Of a stretch of DNA of 64,000 nt, positions 24,039 through 32,308 are shown piece after piece. Source of the stretch: Chryseobacterium culicis (GTDB lineage Bacteria > Bacteroidota > Bacteroidia > Flavobacteriales > Weeksellaceae); assembly GCF_900108365.1 (NCBI RefSeq), contig NZ_FNWQ01000004.1, forward strand, positions 1 to 64,000, read 5' to 3'. Position 1 is the stretch's first letter. Each line of letters starts with the position of its first letter. A program made the translations under genes and the position numbers. The notes under the pieces are model-generated. The model searched no databases. It was not told the origin of the DNA and was given only the letters and a program-made list of their open reading frames with translations.

Positions 24039-24983
24039 ATGAAAAAGTTCATATTACTCGCTGCTGTATCCAGCACTTTCATTATGTGTAAAAAAGGAGA
24101 AACTTCACAGGATAAGCTTCAGGAAGCAGTTCAGACTGCTGACAGCGCTGCAGCGGTGGTTACGGAGACTATTGACAATGCAAGTACAACAGCAGGCCAG
24201 ATGATGGATTCTGCCAGTATTAAAATAAAAGATTTTGAAGATACCGGCAACGATATTCATCAGAAAATAGAAAAAACTTCCAAAATGGTAGATTCTTTAT
24301 CTGATAAAATCGCCAGCACAAAACTGGAGTCCAAAGTAGAGAAAAAGGATTCTGCAGAGAAAAAAGCTGAAAAAGTTATTGTAAAGACCTCTGCTCCAAA
24401 GGTGATCAAAGAAACCAGGATCATTTATAAAGATAAGCCTAAAAATGACAGCTATGAACTGAATATGCCCAAAGATAAAATGGTAAAATCAGGATACCTT
24501 TCCATAAAAGCCGAAAACGCAGAAACGGTGAAGGAAATCATCAGAGAGGAAGCTAACAGAAATAATGGCTACATCAAAAGTGAAAATCTGTCTTATGTGG
24601 AATCTGCCAGCCCACACAGAGAGGATCAGAAGGTATACAGCCTTGATATTAAGGTTCCCATCCAGCATTTTGATGATTTAATGAATGCAATAAATGATAA
24701 TGTATCGGATATTGATACGAAGGATATCCAGGTTTCAGGAAGAAATTATGCAGATAACACGATCTGTACAATCAATGTCAATATCAGTGACCTGGCAAAA
24801 ACAGAAGCAGAACCTACAACTTTCGGCGGAAAATCCCTGGCAGCTATTGAATCCGGCTGGGATGTAATTACCTCTGTTTTCCTGTTTATTCTACCGCTAT
24901 GGCCTTTGTTCCTGATTGCCGGTATTGGGTATTATTTTTATAAAAAGAGAAAAACAGATATTTCTGACAGAGGATCTCATTAA
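24039..24983 (+). CDS. DUF4349 lipoprotein
   Basis: 314 residues. The N-terminus is a lipoprotein signal with Cys at residue 17 (Phe-Ile-Met-Cys). A helical, coiled-coil-prone stretch (about 30-130, rich in Ser, Ala, Glu, Lys) leads to the DUF4349 domain (about 148-260; 'SGYLSIKAENAETVKEIIRE', 'LDIKVPIQHFDDLMNAI', 'DIQVSGRNYADN'). A hydrophobic helix near 277-299, followed by Lys-Lys-Arg-Lys, looks like a C-terminal membrane anchor. A lipid anchor at one end and a TM at the other is unusual and might bridge two membranes or bring both ends to one. DUF4349 has no agreed function. Confidence 0.85.
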   Translation: MKKFILLAAVSSTFIMCKKGETSQDKLQEAVQTADSAAAVVTETIDNASTTAGQMMDSASIKIKDFEDTGNDIHQKIEKTSKMVDSLSDKIASTKLESKVEKKDSAEKKAEKVIVKTSAPKVIKETRIIYKDKPKNDSYELNMPKDKMVKSGYLSIKAENAETVKEIIREEANRNNGYIKSENLSYVESASPHREDQKVYSLDIKVPIQHFDDLMNAINDNVSDIDTKDIQVSGRNYADNTICTINVNISDLAKTEAEPTTFGGKSLAAIESGWDVITSVFLFILPLWPLFLIAGIGYYFYKKRKTDISDRGSH

Positions 24984-25218
24984 ATTTTTCAATTCGTCCC
25001 CAGGATAGATTTTTAATTTTTTTTTAATGAGGTTTAGCATTGAACTTCAATTCTAATTTTTAATTTTAGCAAATATTCAAAGAAACAGTTTGCTTATTAA
25101 AAAAATTCCTCTTAACTTTAAGTAGAAGCAAAATGTAAAGAATCTTAACCGTAAGACAAGATTCGCAATAAGTTTGGAAATTTTTATTTCATATATTAAT
25201 ATTTTGTGATTTGGTGTA

Positions 25219-25248
25219 AAATAAGGCCCTCAGATGAGAGCCTTATTT
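25219..25248. terminator. Bidirectional terminator between convergent genes
   Basis: 13-base arms (25219-25231 with 25236-25248, one mismatch) and a 4-base loop with a T-rich plus-strand tail. It ends only three bases before the stop codon of the 25252 gene and also serves the DUF4349 gene. The stretch 24984-25218 is AT-rich and shows nothing else. Confidence 0.8.
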
Positions 25249-25251
25249 GTT

Positions 25252-25617
25252 TTATTTCATATTCACTACTTTATCTACGATAAATTTTGTATTTCCTCTC
25301 CATGGCAGAGCACCGTTGTACTCTTTGTAATGCAGGTCAAACGTTTTTCCGCTGTTTGTTTCCAGTTGTTTGAAAACTTCAGGGTCATCTACAGAAAACT
25401 CAAACTCGTAGCTTGTAATAGTTCCTGTTTTACCGCTTCCGAAACCTTCCTGAATCAGCTTACCTTCATAGGTTTTGAATACATATCCTTTTTTCATAGC
25501 ATAATTCAGATATCCGGATTTTACGCCTTCTCCGAAAACGAAATAATACTTGTACCAGACAAATACCCCCAGTAACAGCAATACGACACCGAGGACGATC
25601 CACAAAGATTTTTTCAT
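25252..25617 (-). CDS. Conserved small single-TM protein
   Basis: 121 residues. One N-terminal TM (about 5-23), then a compact soluble domain with 'GYVFKTYEGKLIQEGFG', 'FEFSVDDPEVFKQLE' and 'YNGALPWRGNTKFIVDKV'. I recall this small family in Bacteroidota, sometimes mislabelled '6-phosphogluconate dehydrogenase' in databases, yet it has no NADP-binding motif and is far too short for that enzyme. The function is unknown. It starts 22 bases after the acyl-CoA dehydrogenase stop, so the two are probably co-transcribed. Confidence 0.8.
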   Translation of the reverse strand: MKKSLWIVLGVVLLLLGVFVWYKYYFVFGEGVKSGYLNYAMKKGYVFKTYEGKLIQEGFGSGKTGTITSYEFEFSVDDPEVFKQLETNSGKTFDLHYKEYNGALPWRGNTKFIVDKVVNMK

Positions 25618-25639
25618 AAGTAGTGTGTTTTATAAAATG

Positions 25640-26779
25640 TTATTTTGCGATGCTTCTTGAGATCACGATTTTTTGAATTTCAGAAGTTCCTTCATAGATC
25701 TGAGTGATTTTAGCATCTCTCATTAATCTTTCTACGTGATATTCTTTCACATATCCGTATCCACCGTGGATCTGTACTGCTTCAATTGTAGTATCCATTG
25801 CTACCTGAGAAGAGTATAATTTTGCCATTGCTCCGCTTTCAGAAATATCTTTCCCTGCATCTTTTTCACATGCCGCCTTGAAGCAAAGCATTCTTGCAGC
25901 AGTAATCTGAGTAGCCATATCAGCCAATTTAAATGCAATAGCCTGGTGGTTGATGATTTCAGTTTTGAAAGCTTTTCTTGTCTTAGCATATTTCAATGCC
26001 AGTTCGTAGGCGCCGGAAGCAATTCCCAAAGCCTGAGAAGCAATTCCGATTCTTCCTCCATTCAATACAGCCATTGCAAAATTGAAGCCAAATCCGTCTT
26101 CACCAATTCTGTTTTCTTTTGGAACTTTTACATTGTTAAAGATCAAAGAGTGCGTATCACTTCCTCTGATTCCTAATTTGTCTTCTTTCGGTCCGATTTC
26201 AAAACCTTCCCAACCTCTTTCTACGATGAAAGCATTGATCCCTTTATGTTTTTTTTCAGGATCTGTCTGTGCAATGACGATATAATAAGTAGCTGTTCCA
26301 CCATTGGTGATCCAGTTTTTGATCCCATTCAAAAGATAATAATCGCCTTTGTCTTCCGCAGTGGTTTTCTGAGAAGTAGCGTCGGAACCAGCTTCCGGCT
26401 CAGATAATGCAAATGCACCTATTACCTGACCGCTTGCCAGTGGTGTAAGATATTTCACTTTTTGCTCTTCAGAAGCAAATTTTTCAAGACCGGCACAAAC
26501 CAATGAATTGTTTACGGACATTACAACCGCTGCAGAAGCATCTATTTTTGCAATTTCCTCCATCGCCAGCACATAAGAAACGCTGTCCATCCCTGCACCT
26601 CCGTACTTTGGATCTACCATCATTCCTAAAAGTCCCATTTCTCCCATTTTCTTCACCTGTTCTGCAGGAAATTTCTGGTCACGGTCTCTTTCAATCACTT
26701 CTGGTAATAGTTCGTTTTGTGCAAAATCTCTTGCTGCCTGCTGAATCATCAGCTGTTCTTCTGATAAATTAAAGTCCAT
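25640..26779 (-). CDS. Acyl-CoA dehydrogenase
   Basis: 379 residues from the ATG at 26779. FAD enzyme that introduces the alpha-beta double bond into acyl-CoA in fatty acid or branched-chain amino acid catabolism. Family motifs: 'GAFALSEPEAGSDATS' near 120-135, 'NGIKNWITNGGTATYYIV', and 'QIHGGYGYVKEYHVERLMRD' near 340-360, with the catalytic Glu expected in 'IYEGTSEIQKIVISR'. It most resembles the short-chain/butyryl type. An in-frame start 34 codons upstream would add a non-homologous extension and is rejected. The acyl-CoA ligase gene lies divergently upstream, forming a fatty-acid pair. Confidence 0.95.
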   Translation of the reverse strand: MDFNLSEEQLMIQQAARDFAQNELLPEVIERDRDQKFPAEQVKKMGEMGLLGMMVDPKYGGAGMDSVSYVLAMEEIAKIDASAAVVMSVNNSLVCAGLEKFASEEQKVKYLTPLASGQVIGAFALSEPEAGSDATSQKTTAEDKGDYYLLNGIKNWITNGGTATYYIVIAQTDPEKKHKGINAFIVERGWEGFEIGPKEDKLGIRGSDTHSLIFNNVKVPKENRIGEDGFGFNFAMAVLNGGRIGIASQALGIASGAYELALKYAKTRKAFKTEIINHQAIAFKLADMATQITAARMLCFKAACEKDAGKDISESGAMAKLYSSQVAMDTTIEAVQIHGGYGYVKEYHVERLMRDAKITQIYEGTSEIQKIVISRSIAK

Positions 26780-27138
26780 AAAAAAAATAATTAGATAGGC
26801 CGTAAATTTACACTTTTTAAGCAAATCTGAAAAAATTAAATTGAAAGCAGGAAAAAGGTACAGAAAAGTACGTTTAGGCATCGTTTAATAAGCACAGATG
26901 CATGTCTAGGGATTTGAAATACGAGGTTATGGAAATAATCTACAATATCAGGAGAAAAGAATCCTTTTATATAACAAGAACTGAAAATACAGAATCCTGT
27001 TTTAAAGGGCTTCCATTGTACTTTTTGCCTCAAAATATTATGGCAGGCATTTAACTTATTTCTAATTATTACATGCAAGTGTTTTCAATTAAAAAAAATG
27101 CTTATATTTAAGTTTCTTTATAAATTACGTAAAAAATC
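26780..27138. other. Intergenic region between divergent acyl-CoA genes
   Basis: 359 bases between the acyl-CoA dehydrogenase (minus) and acyl-CoA ligase (plus) starts. It should hold both promoters, but no full TAnnTTTG with a spaced TTTG is visible; TAAATTTA (minus, near 26810) and TATATTTA (plus, near 27103) are one base off the consensus. No regulator-binding palindrome stands out. An 80-codon minus-strand frame here lacks supporting features. Confidence 0.4.
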
Positions 27139-28917
27139 ATGACGATCAAGAGATTATTCGATATACCGCACTATGCTTTAGAAAAATATCCTAAAACGGA
27201 TATGTTCGTAACAAAGTATCAGGGTGAGTGGAAAAAAACTTCTACGCAGGAGTTTATTAATGAGGGAAATAAGATATCCAGAGGGCTGTTGAAACTGGGC
27301 ATAAAGCCTGGTGACAAGATCGCTTTGATTACCACCAATTCCCGAACAGAGTGGGCTATTATGGATTTCGGACTTTCTCAGATCGGAGTGGTTTCAGTAC
27401 CGGTTTATCCGAGTATTTCTCCTGAGGATTATGAATTTATCTTCAACAATGCTGAAATTCAGTACTGTTTTGTTTCTGATAAGGAGCTATTGAATAAAGT
27501 AATGAAAGTAAAGCATAATATTCCTAGTCTGCAGGGAATCTTTACTTTTGACAATATCAGCGGAGCTGCTAACTGGAGGGAAATTCTTGACCTGGGTAAA
27601 GACGAATCTACCCAGATTGAAGTGGATGATCTTTCCAATGCCATCAATACAGAGGATTTAGCTACTATCATTTATACTTCCGGGACTACAGGAAGACCTA
27701 AGGGAGTAATGCTTACCCATAATAATATAGTATCCAATATACTGGGAGCAATCCCAAGAATCCCCAAAAAGAGAAGCTTTGATTATAAAGATGCAAGAGC
27801 TTTAAGCTTCCTTCCCATCTGTCATATCTTTGAAAGAATGCTGTTCTACCTTTACCAGTACAATGGTTTTTCTCTTTATTTTGCTGAAAGTATTGAGAAA
27901 ATGGGCGAAAACGTAAAAGAAGTGAAGCCACATTATATGACTGTTGTACCCAGACTGGTAGAAAAAGTTTATGATAAAATCTACAATACAGGATCTTCAG
28001 CCGGAGGATTGAAATCAAAAATATTCTTCTGGGCACTGAATCTTATCAGCAAAAAGAAAACCATATCAAAGCCATCCGGACTTCAGGAAATGATTGCTGA
28101 TAAACTGGTATTCTCCAAATGGAGAGAAGGTTTAGGTGGTGAAATTGTGACTTTGGTTTCGGGATCCGCGGCATTGTCTACAAGACTTAACCTGATGTTC
28201 CAGAATGCCGGTATTCCTATTTTGGAAGGATATGGTTTAACGGAGACTTCTCCAGTCATTTCTGTCAACAGCTTTGATAAAATGAAAGTAGGAACCGTGG
28301 GAATTCCTTTGGATAATTTAAAGGTTAAAATTCAGGAAGACGGTGAGATTACGGTAAAAGGTCCTTCGGTATTCAAAGGATATTTCCAGAATGAAGAAAT
28401 GACAAAAGAGGCGTTCACAGAGGACGGATTCTTTAAGACAGGAGATATCGGTCATATCGACAGTGATGGATTTTTACAGATTACCGACCGTAAGAAAGAA
28501 ATGTTTAAGACATCCGGAGGAAAATATATTGCTCCTCAAACGATTGAAAATTTAGCAAAAGCTTCCAAATTTATTGAGCAGATTATGGTGGTAGGTGATG
28601 GCGAAAAAATGCCGTGTGCCTTAGTACAGCCTGATTTCGAGTTTGCTAAAAGCTGGGCTCAGAGAAACAACCTGAACATCGGTTCCACCCCGGAAGAGAT
28701 TGCAAAAAGTTCCGAACTCAAGCAAAGAATTGAAAAAGAAATTGAAGGCATCAACGAACATCTCGGAAACTGGGAAAAAATCAAAAAGATTGAACTCACT
28801 CCTGAAGTATGGAGCATTGAAAGCGGATTGCTTACTCCCACATTAAAACTGAAAAGAAAAGCTGTAAAAGAGAAATTTATCGCTTTGTATAATAAGATGT
28901 ACGAGCATCATGAATAA
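27139..28917 (+). CDS. Long-chain fatty acid-CoA ligase (AMP-forming)
   Basis: 592 residues. It activates fatty acids to acyl-CoA with ATP through an acyl-adenylate. Motifs in order: the P-loop 'YTSGTTGRPKGVMLTH' near 179-194, 'EGYGLTETSPVIS' near 362-374, 'FKTGDIGHIDSDGFLQITDRKKEMFKT' (in parts, 433-460) and 'SGGKYIAPQTIEN'. The layout (long insert with 'KPHYMTVVPRLVEKVYDKI') fits the FAA1/COG1022 long-chain group. The divergent acyl-CoA dehydrogenase suggests a beta-oxidation link. Ends before a clear terminator. Confidence 0.95.
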   Translation: MTIKRLFDIPHYALEKYPKTDMFVTKYQGEWKKTSTQEFINEGNKISRGLLKLGIKPGDKIALITTNSRTEWAIMDFGLSQIGVVSVPVYPSISPEDYEFIFNNAEIQYCFVSDKELLNKVMKVKHNIPSLQGIFTFDNISGAANWREILDLGKDESTQIEVDDLSNAINTEDLATIIYTSGTTGRPKGVMLTHNNIVSNILGAIPRIPKKRSFDYKDARALSFLPICHIFERMLFYLYQYNGFSLYFAESIEKMGENVKEVKPHYMTVVPRLVEKVYDKIYNTGSSAGGLKSKIFFWALNLISKKKTISKPSGLQEMIADKLVFSKWREGLGGEIVTLVSGSAALSTRLNLMFQNAGIPILEGYGLTETSPVISVNSFDKMKVGTVGIPLDNLKVKIQEDGEITVKGPSVFKGYFQNEEMTKEAFTEDGFFKTGDIGHIDSDGFLQITDRKKEMFKTSGGKYIAPQTIENLAKASKFIEQIMVVGDGEKMPCALVQPDFEFAKSWAQRNNLNIGSTPEEIAKSSELKQRIEKEIEGINEHLGNWEKIKKIELTPEVWSIESGLLTPTLKLKRKAVKEKFIALYNKMYEHHE

Positions 28918-28923
28918 AAGATC

Positions 28924-28950
28924 AACCGCTTCAAATGAAGCGGTTTTTTT
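28924..28950 (+). terminator. Terminator after the acyl-CoA ligase
   Basis: 9-base perfect stem (28924-28932 with 28937-28945), AAAT loop and T tract, directly after the stop codon. Confidence 0.9.
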
Positions 28951-29038
28951 ATTAAGCCAATATGAAGATTTGATTTTTTGATTGAACGCACGCCCTGCGG
29001 CCAGGCTCAGAATTATAGTCTATTTCTGCTGAATACAT

Positions 29039-29068
29039 AAAAAAAGCTGTCTCATTTCTGAAACAGCT
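29039..29068 (-). terminator. Terminator of the NIF3 operon
   Basis: 10-base stem with one G-T pair (29045-29054 with 29059-29068) and a GAAA tetraloop as RNA, followed on the minus strand by seven T's. It lies 22 bases past the stop of the 29091 gene. Confidence 0.85.
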
Positions 29069-29090
29069 ATGTATGTTGTAAAAACGGAAA

Positions 29091-29867
29091 TTAGAATTTA
29101 ATTACCGTTTTCATTTTTTCGTTTTCTTCCATTACCAATTCGTCATCCACAAGGATTTTCCCAGAATGCTCATCAATAATGATTTTCTTTCTCTGGGCAA
29201 TTTCCATCTGCTTCTGAGGCGGAATTGTAAAGAAAGATCCTTTCGGAGCTCCTCTTTCCAATCCTACTACAGCAAGACCATTGATAGAGTTGGTTCTGAT
29301 TCTGTTGTAAGAAGCCAATAATCTCTCATCAATTTTAGCTGCAAATTCTTTAGACTGCTCAAGAAGATATTCTTCTTCTTTCTGAGTTTCAGAGATCAAA
29401 CCATCCAATTCTTCTTTTTTGAATTTCAAGTGGCTTTTTAAATCGTCGATCTTTGCATTCAGTTCAGCTAAAGTTTCGTTTTTATGAGCAATTTTAGCCC
29501 CGAATTCTTTAATTCTTTTTTCAGCAAGCTGAATTTCAAGATCCTGGAATTCTATTTCTTTCCCTAATGCTTCAAACTCTTTGTTGTTTCTCACATTATC
29601 CTGCTGAGATTTATACTTCTCAATTAAAGTTTTAGCATGGTTAATCACTTCATGCTTTGTTTTGATCTGATCGTCCTGATCTTTGATATCAGCATGAAAT
29701 TTTTCAGCTCTTTTTTCAAGTCCTTCAATCTCGATTTCAAGATCTTCAACTTCAATTGGCAATTCTCCTCTAGTATTTCGGATTTCATCCAATCTTGAAT
29801 CAATGATCTGTAAATCGTATAAAGCTCTTAATTTTTCTTCAACTGAAATATCGTTGGTTTTTGCCAT
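29091..29867 (-). CDS. C4 zinc-ribbon family coiled-coil protein lacking all cysteines
   Basis: 258 residues. A long coiled coil (about 8-185) followed by a compact C-terminal domain aligns with the zf-RING_7/COG1579 family: 'NGLAVVGLERGAPKGSFFTI', 'IPPQKQMEIAQRKKIIIDEH' and 'SGKILV'. In typical members this domain carries two Cys-x-x-Cys pairs that bind zinc; here the matching positions read Arg-Gly-Ala-Pro and Asp-Glu-His-Ser, and the whole protein has no cysteine. The fold must therefore stand without zinc. Family members have been linked loosely to RNA or nucleic-acid processes; no function is firm. It starts two bases after the NIF3 gene and is surely co-transcribed with it. Confidence 0.88.
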   Translation of the reverse strand: MAKTNDISVEEKLRALYDLQIIDSRLDEIRNTRGELPIEVEDLEIEIEGLEKRAEKFHADIKDQDDQIKTKHEVINHAKTLIEKYKSQQDNVRNNKEFEALGKEIEFQDLEIQLAEKRIKEFGAKIAHKNETLAELNAKIDDLKSHLKFKKEELDGLISETQKEEEYLLEQSKEFAAKIDERLLASYNRIRTNSINGLAVVGLERGAPKGSFFTIPPQKQMEIAQRKKIIIDEHSGKILVDDELVMEENEKMKTVIKF

Positions 29868-29869
29868 AT

Positions 29870-30967
29870 TTAAATGAAATAATTTACTGGGTTTGTTTTT
29901 TCAATAGATTTTGAAATTGCAAATGTACTAAATTTTTGTGACAAAATTTCAAATAATTGTTGGGTGACAAATTGTTCTGACTCATAATGTCCTATATCGC
30001 AGATCAGCATTTTAGACTCTGCCAGAAAATAGTCGTGATATTTAAGATCTCCGGTAAGATAAGCATCACATTTCTTGGCGGCTGCAGCTCTTATTCCACT
30101 GGCGCCGGAACCGCCGAGCACCCCTACTCTTTTGATTTTTTTATGATTGAAAGAAGAATGTTTTATTACTTCCAGTCCGAATTTTTCCTTTACAAACCGA
30201 AGAAAATCCTTTTCATCCATTTCCTCTTCCAGATCACCATACATCCCCAACCCTGCATGATGGTTTTTATTATCCAGGCTGTAGACCTGATGAGCTACTT
30301 CTTCATAAGGATGAGCCGCTTTCATGGCGCCTACAATCTGTCCTTGTTTAAACCCTTCAAAGATTACAGAAATCATATCTTCGTCGGCATTTTCACGGAT
30401 TCCCTGTTGTCCGGAAAAAGGATCAGAACCCTCTGCCGGGCGGAATGTACCGTTACCATTAACCGTGAAGCTGCATTCATCATAGAACCCTATATTTCCG
30501 GCTCCTGCTGAAAACATGGCTTCTCTCACTTTTTCTGAATATTCTTTCGGGACAAAAACGGTAAGCTGTTTCAGGTTATTTTCTTTAGGCTGCAGGATTT
30601 TCATATTCTTTAATCCCAACTGGCTGCATATCCCATGATTAACGCCAAAGAAATCATTATCAAATGCAGTATGGATAGCGTAGATGGCTACTTTATTTTC
30701 GATAGCTTTTAAAACAGCCCTTTCTACATAATTTTTCCCTGTTAAAGATTTCAGTCCGGAAAATATAATGGGATGAAAGCATACTATCAGATTGCAGTTT
30801 CTTTCAATTGCCTCATCTACTACATTTTCCAAAGCGTCGTGGCAAACCAGAATTCCGGATACATCACGATCATAAACCCCACACAGCAATCCTACATTAT
30901 CAAAATCCTCTGCCTGTCTGATGCTTATCTCCTCTTCAATCTTTGCCAGTACAGTTTTTAGCTTCAT
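29870..30967 (-). CDS. NIF3-like dinuclear metal-centre protein
   Basis: 365 residues, the long form with an inserted PII/CutA-like domain (about 125-235, 'QLTVFVPKEYSEKVREAMFSAG') between two halves of the NIF3 domain. Metal ligands are visible in 'VCFHPIIFSG' near 62-71, 'AIHTAFDNDFFGVN' near 97-110 and the C-terminal 'CDIGHYESEQF' near 325-335. Proteins of this family are hexamers with two metal ions; annotation as 'GTP cyclohydrolase I type 2' is frequent but poorly supported. It pairs with the C4-type coiled-coil gene in a two-gene operon, an order I recall as common in Bacteroidota. Confidence 0.93.
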   Translation of the reverse strand: MKLKTVLAKIEEEISIRQAEDFDNVGLLCGVYDRDVSGILVCHDALENVVDEAIERNCNLIVCFHPIIFSGLKSLTGKNYVERAVLKAIENKVAIYAIHTAFDNDFFGVNHGICSQLGLKNMKILQPKENNLKQLTVFVPKEYSEKVREAMFSAGAGNIGFYDECSFTVNGNGTFRPAEGSDPFSGQQGIRENADEDMISVIFEGFKQGQIVGAMKAAHPYEEVAHQVYSLDNKNHHAGLGMYGDLEEEMDEKDFLRFVKEKFGLEVIKHSSFNHKKIKRVGVLGGSGASGIRAAAAKKCDAYLTGDLKYHDYFLAESKMLICDIGHYESEQFVTQQLFEILSQKFSTFAISKSIEKTNPVNYFI

Positions 30968-31034
30968 TTATTTATATTTTACGTTTACAGCGAAGATATT
31001 AATTTTACCAAAACCCTAAAGAATATTTTAATAG

Positions 31035-31065
31035 TTGTACAATTCTTTTAACAGTCATATATTTA
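31035..31065 (+). promoter_or_regulatory. Weak promoter candidate for the channel operon
   Basis: TTG at 31035-31037 is followed after 20 bases by TATATTTA at 31058-31065, one base off TAnnTTTG. The predicted leader to the ATG at 31102 is about 30 bases. Confidence 0.35.
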
Positions 31066-31101
31066 CTTATATAACTTTAAGCCTGAAATAATCCTATACC
31101 A

Positions 31102-31929
31102 ATGGAAAGAGAGCACAATCTTATTCCTGAAGACACACTTTGGAAAAGATACCTTTACCGAATCATTTACCGTTCTGACACAAGGCTCGGAAAACTGTTC
31201 GATATTATATTACTGTCTTTAATTCTTGCCAGCACTGCTATTATTATGATGGAAAGTGTACCTAAGCTTGATAAAAGATTTCATTATACCTTCCTGATTC
31301 TTGAATGGGTGATCTCTATCTTCTTTACAATAGAGTATTCTATGCGGATTGCTGTGGTAAAGAATAAGCGTAATTACATCTTCAGTTTTTTCGGGATTAT
31401 AGATTTCCTGGCTCTGGTTCCTTTTTACCTCAGCTTTTTCTTTCCTATCACAAAATATTTCCTGATTTTCAGAATGCTCAGAATGTTGAGAATCTTCAGA
31501 ATTTTCAATTTGCTGGACTTCATGAATGATGGGTATCTCATTGTAAGGGCTTTAAAAAACAGTTCGAGAAAAATTTATATCTTCCTTTTATTCCTTATAA
31601 TTTTCTCGGTTATTGTAGGATCGCTCATGTTTATGGTAGAAGGCGGCCGGCAGGGCTTCGAGACTATTCCTCAATCTATTTATTGGGCAGTAGTTACAGT
31701 AACTACGGTAGGATATGGTGATGTTTCCCCTATTACACCGTTAGGAAAGTTTTTTGCTGTTGTTCTGATGCTTGCAGGTTATTCTATTATTGCAGTTCCT
31801 ACAGGTATTGTAACTGCTGAAATGAGGAACAAAAGACAAAACCTGGAACTGATCTGTGAACGCTGCGGTAATGAAGATATTGATGATGATGCAAGGTATT
31901 GCAAGAAATGTGGCAAGAAATTAGCTTAA
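31102..31929 (+). CDS. Voltage-gated-type potassium channel with C-terminal zinc ribbon
   Basis: 275 residues with six membrane segments. S4 (about 120-138) carries Arg at 124, 127, 130 and 133, a voltage-sensor pattern. The selectivity filter 'TVTTVGYGD' lies near 199-207 between a pore helix and S6 (about 214-240). The last 25 residues form a zinc ribbon: Cys252 and Cys255, then Cys267 and Cys270, at the cytoplasmic end of S6. It resembles KvAP/Kch-like ion transporters, usually without this tail, or with RCK or cyclic-nucleotide domains instead. The zinc ribbon may be an assembly or redox gate; that is inference. A 52-residue membrane protein follows at 31973. Confidence 0.92.
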   Translation: MEREHNLIPEDTLWKRYLYRIIYRSDTRLGKLFDIILLSLILASTAIIMMESVPKLDKRFHYTFLILEWVISIFFTIEYSMRIAVVKNKRNYIFSFFGIIDFLALVPFYLSFFFPITKYFLIFRMLRMLRIFRIFNLLDFMNDGYLIVRALKNSSRKIYIFLLFLIIFSVIVGSLMFMVEGGRQGFETIPQSIYWAVVTVTTVGYGDVSPITPLGKFFAVVLMLAGYSIIAVPTGIVTAEMRNKRQNLELICERCGNEDIDDDARYCKKCGKKLA

Positions 31930-31972
31930 TACTTTATATAAGAAAAATTTATTCATCAAATACCACAAAATC

Positions 31973-32131
31973 ATGGAACCAAAAAAGAAAAACAGACCCA
32001 ATAGTTTAGTCATCATCCTTTTTGCACTTATTGTACTGATGATCATTGTTTACTTTATTTTAGCAATGTTCTTCCCTACTGTTTTTGATCTTCTTAACAA
32101 AGGAGAAATTCAACCAGTACCTAATAAATAG
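31973..32131 (+). CDS. 52-residue single-TM protein downstream of the channel
   Basis: An ATG at 31973 opens a 52-codon frame: a basic start (Met-Glu-Pro-Lys-Lys-Lys-Asn-Arg-Pro), a strongly hydrophobic helix (about 12-38) and a short polar tail ending Pro-Val-Pro-Asn-Lys. Position 43 bases after the channel gene, before the shared terminator, supports real expression in one transcript. The basic N-terminus predicts an N-in orientation. It could be a channel subunit or an unrelated small protein; there is no motif to decide. Confidence 0.6.
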   Translation: MEPKKKNRPNSLVIILFALIVLMIIVYFILAMFFPTVFDLLNKGEIQPVPNK

Positions 32132-32184
32132 CCAATACCAGTACTGAACAATGATTATATTAAATAAGGTCAAATGATACAATA

Positions 32185-32218
32185 AAAAGGTGAGCAAAAC
32201 ATTTTGCTCACCTTTTTT
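32185..32218 (+). terminator. Terminator of the channel operon
   Basis: 15-base arms (32185-32199 with 32202-32216) form a near-perfect hairpin with a T tract. It follows the 52-residue gene, not the channel gene, which groups the two in one transcript. Confidence 0.9.
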
Positions 32219-32254
32219 AACCCATTACTTTCAGAAAAAATAATTTACCTGATA

Positions 32255-32286
32255 AAAGAGACGGATCATTAATGACCCGTCTCTTT
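32255..32286 (-). terminator. Terminator after the 775-residue T9SS gene
   Basis: AAAGAGACGG at 32255-32264 pairs with CCGTCTCTTT at 32277-32286; the loop itself is a small palindrome (TCATTAATGA). It lies 22 bases past the stop at 32309 on the minus strand. Confidence 0.8.
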
Positions 32287-32308
32287 CTTTTTGTATTGAA
32301 ATGATGAA

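Noticed and set aside
25252..25617. '6-phosphogluconate dehydrogenase' label
   Set aside because: At 121 residues with a TM and no NADP-binding motif the protein cannot be that enzyme.
26780..26881. N-terminal extension of acyl-CoA dehydrogenase
   Set aside because: The added residues are hydrophobic and unlike the family, which begins at 'MDFNLSEEQ'. The ATG at 26779 is the natural start.
26836..27078. 80-codon minus-strand frame between acyl-CoA genes
   Set aside because: It overlaps the region expected to hold promoters, has no recognisable motif and no ribosome or promoter support.
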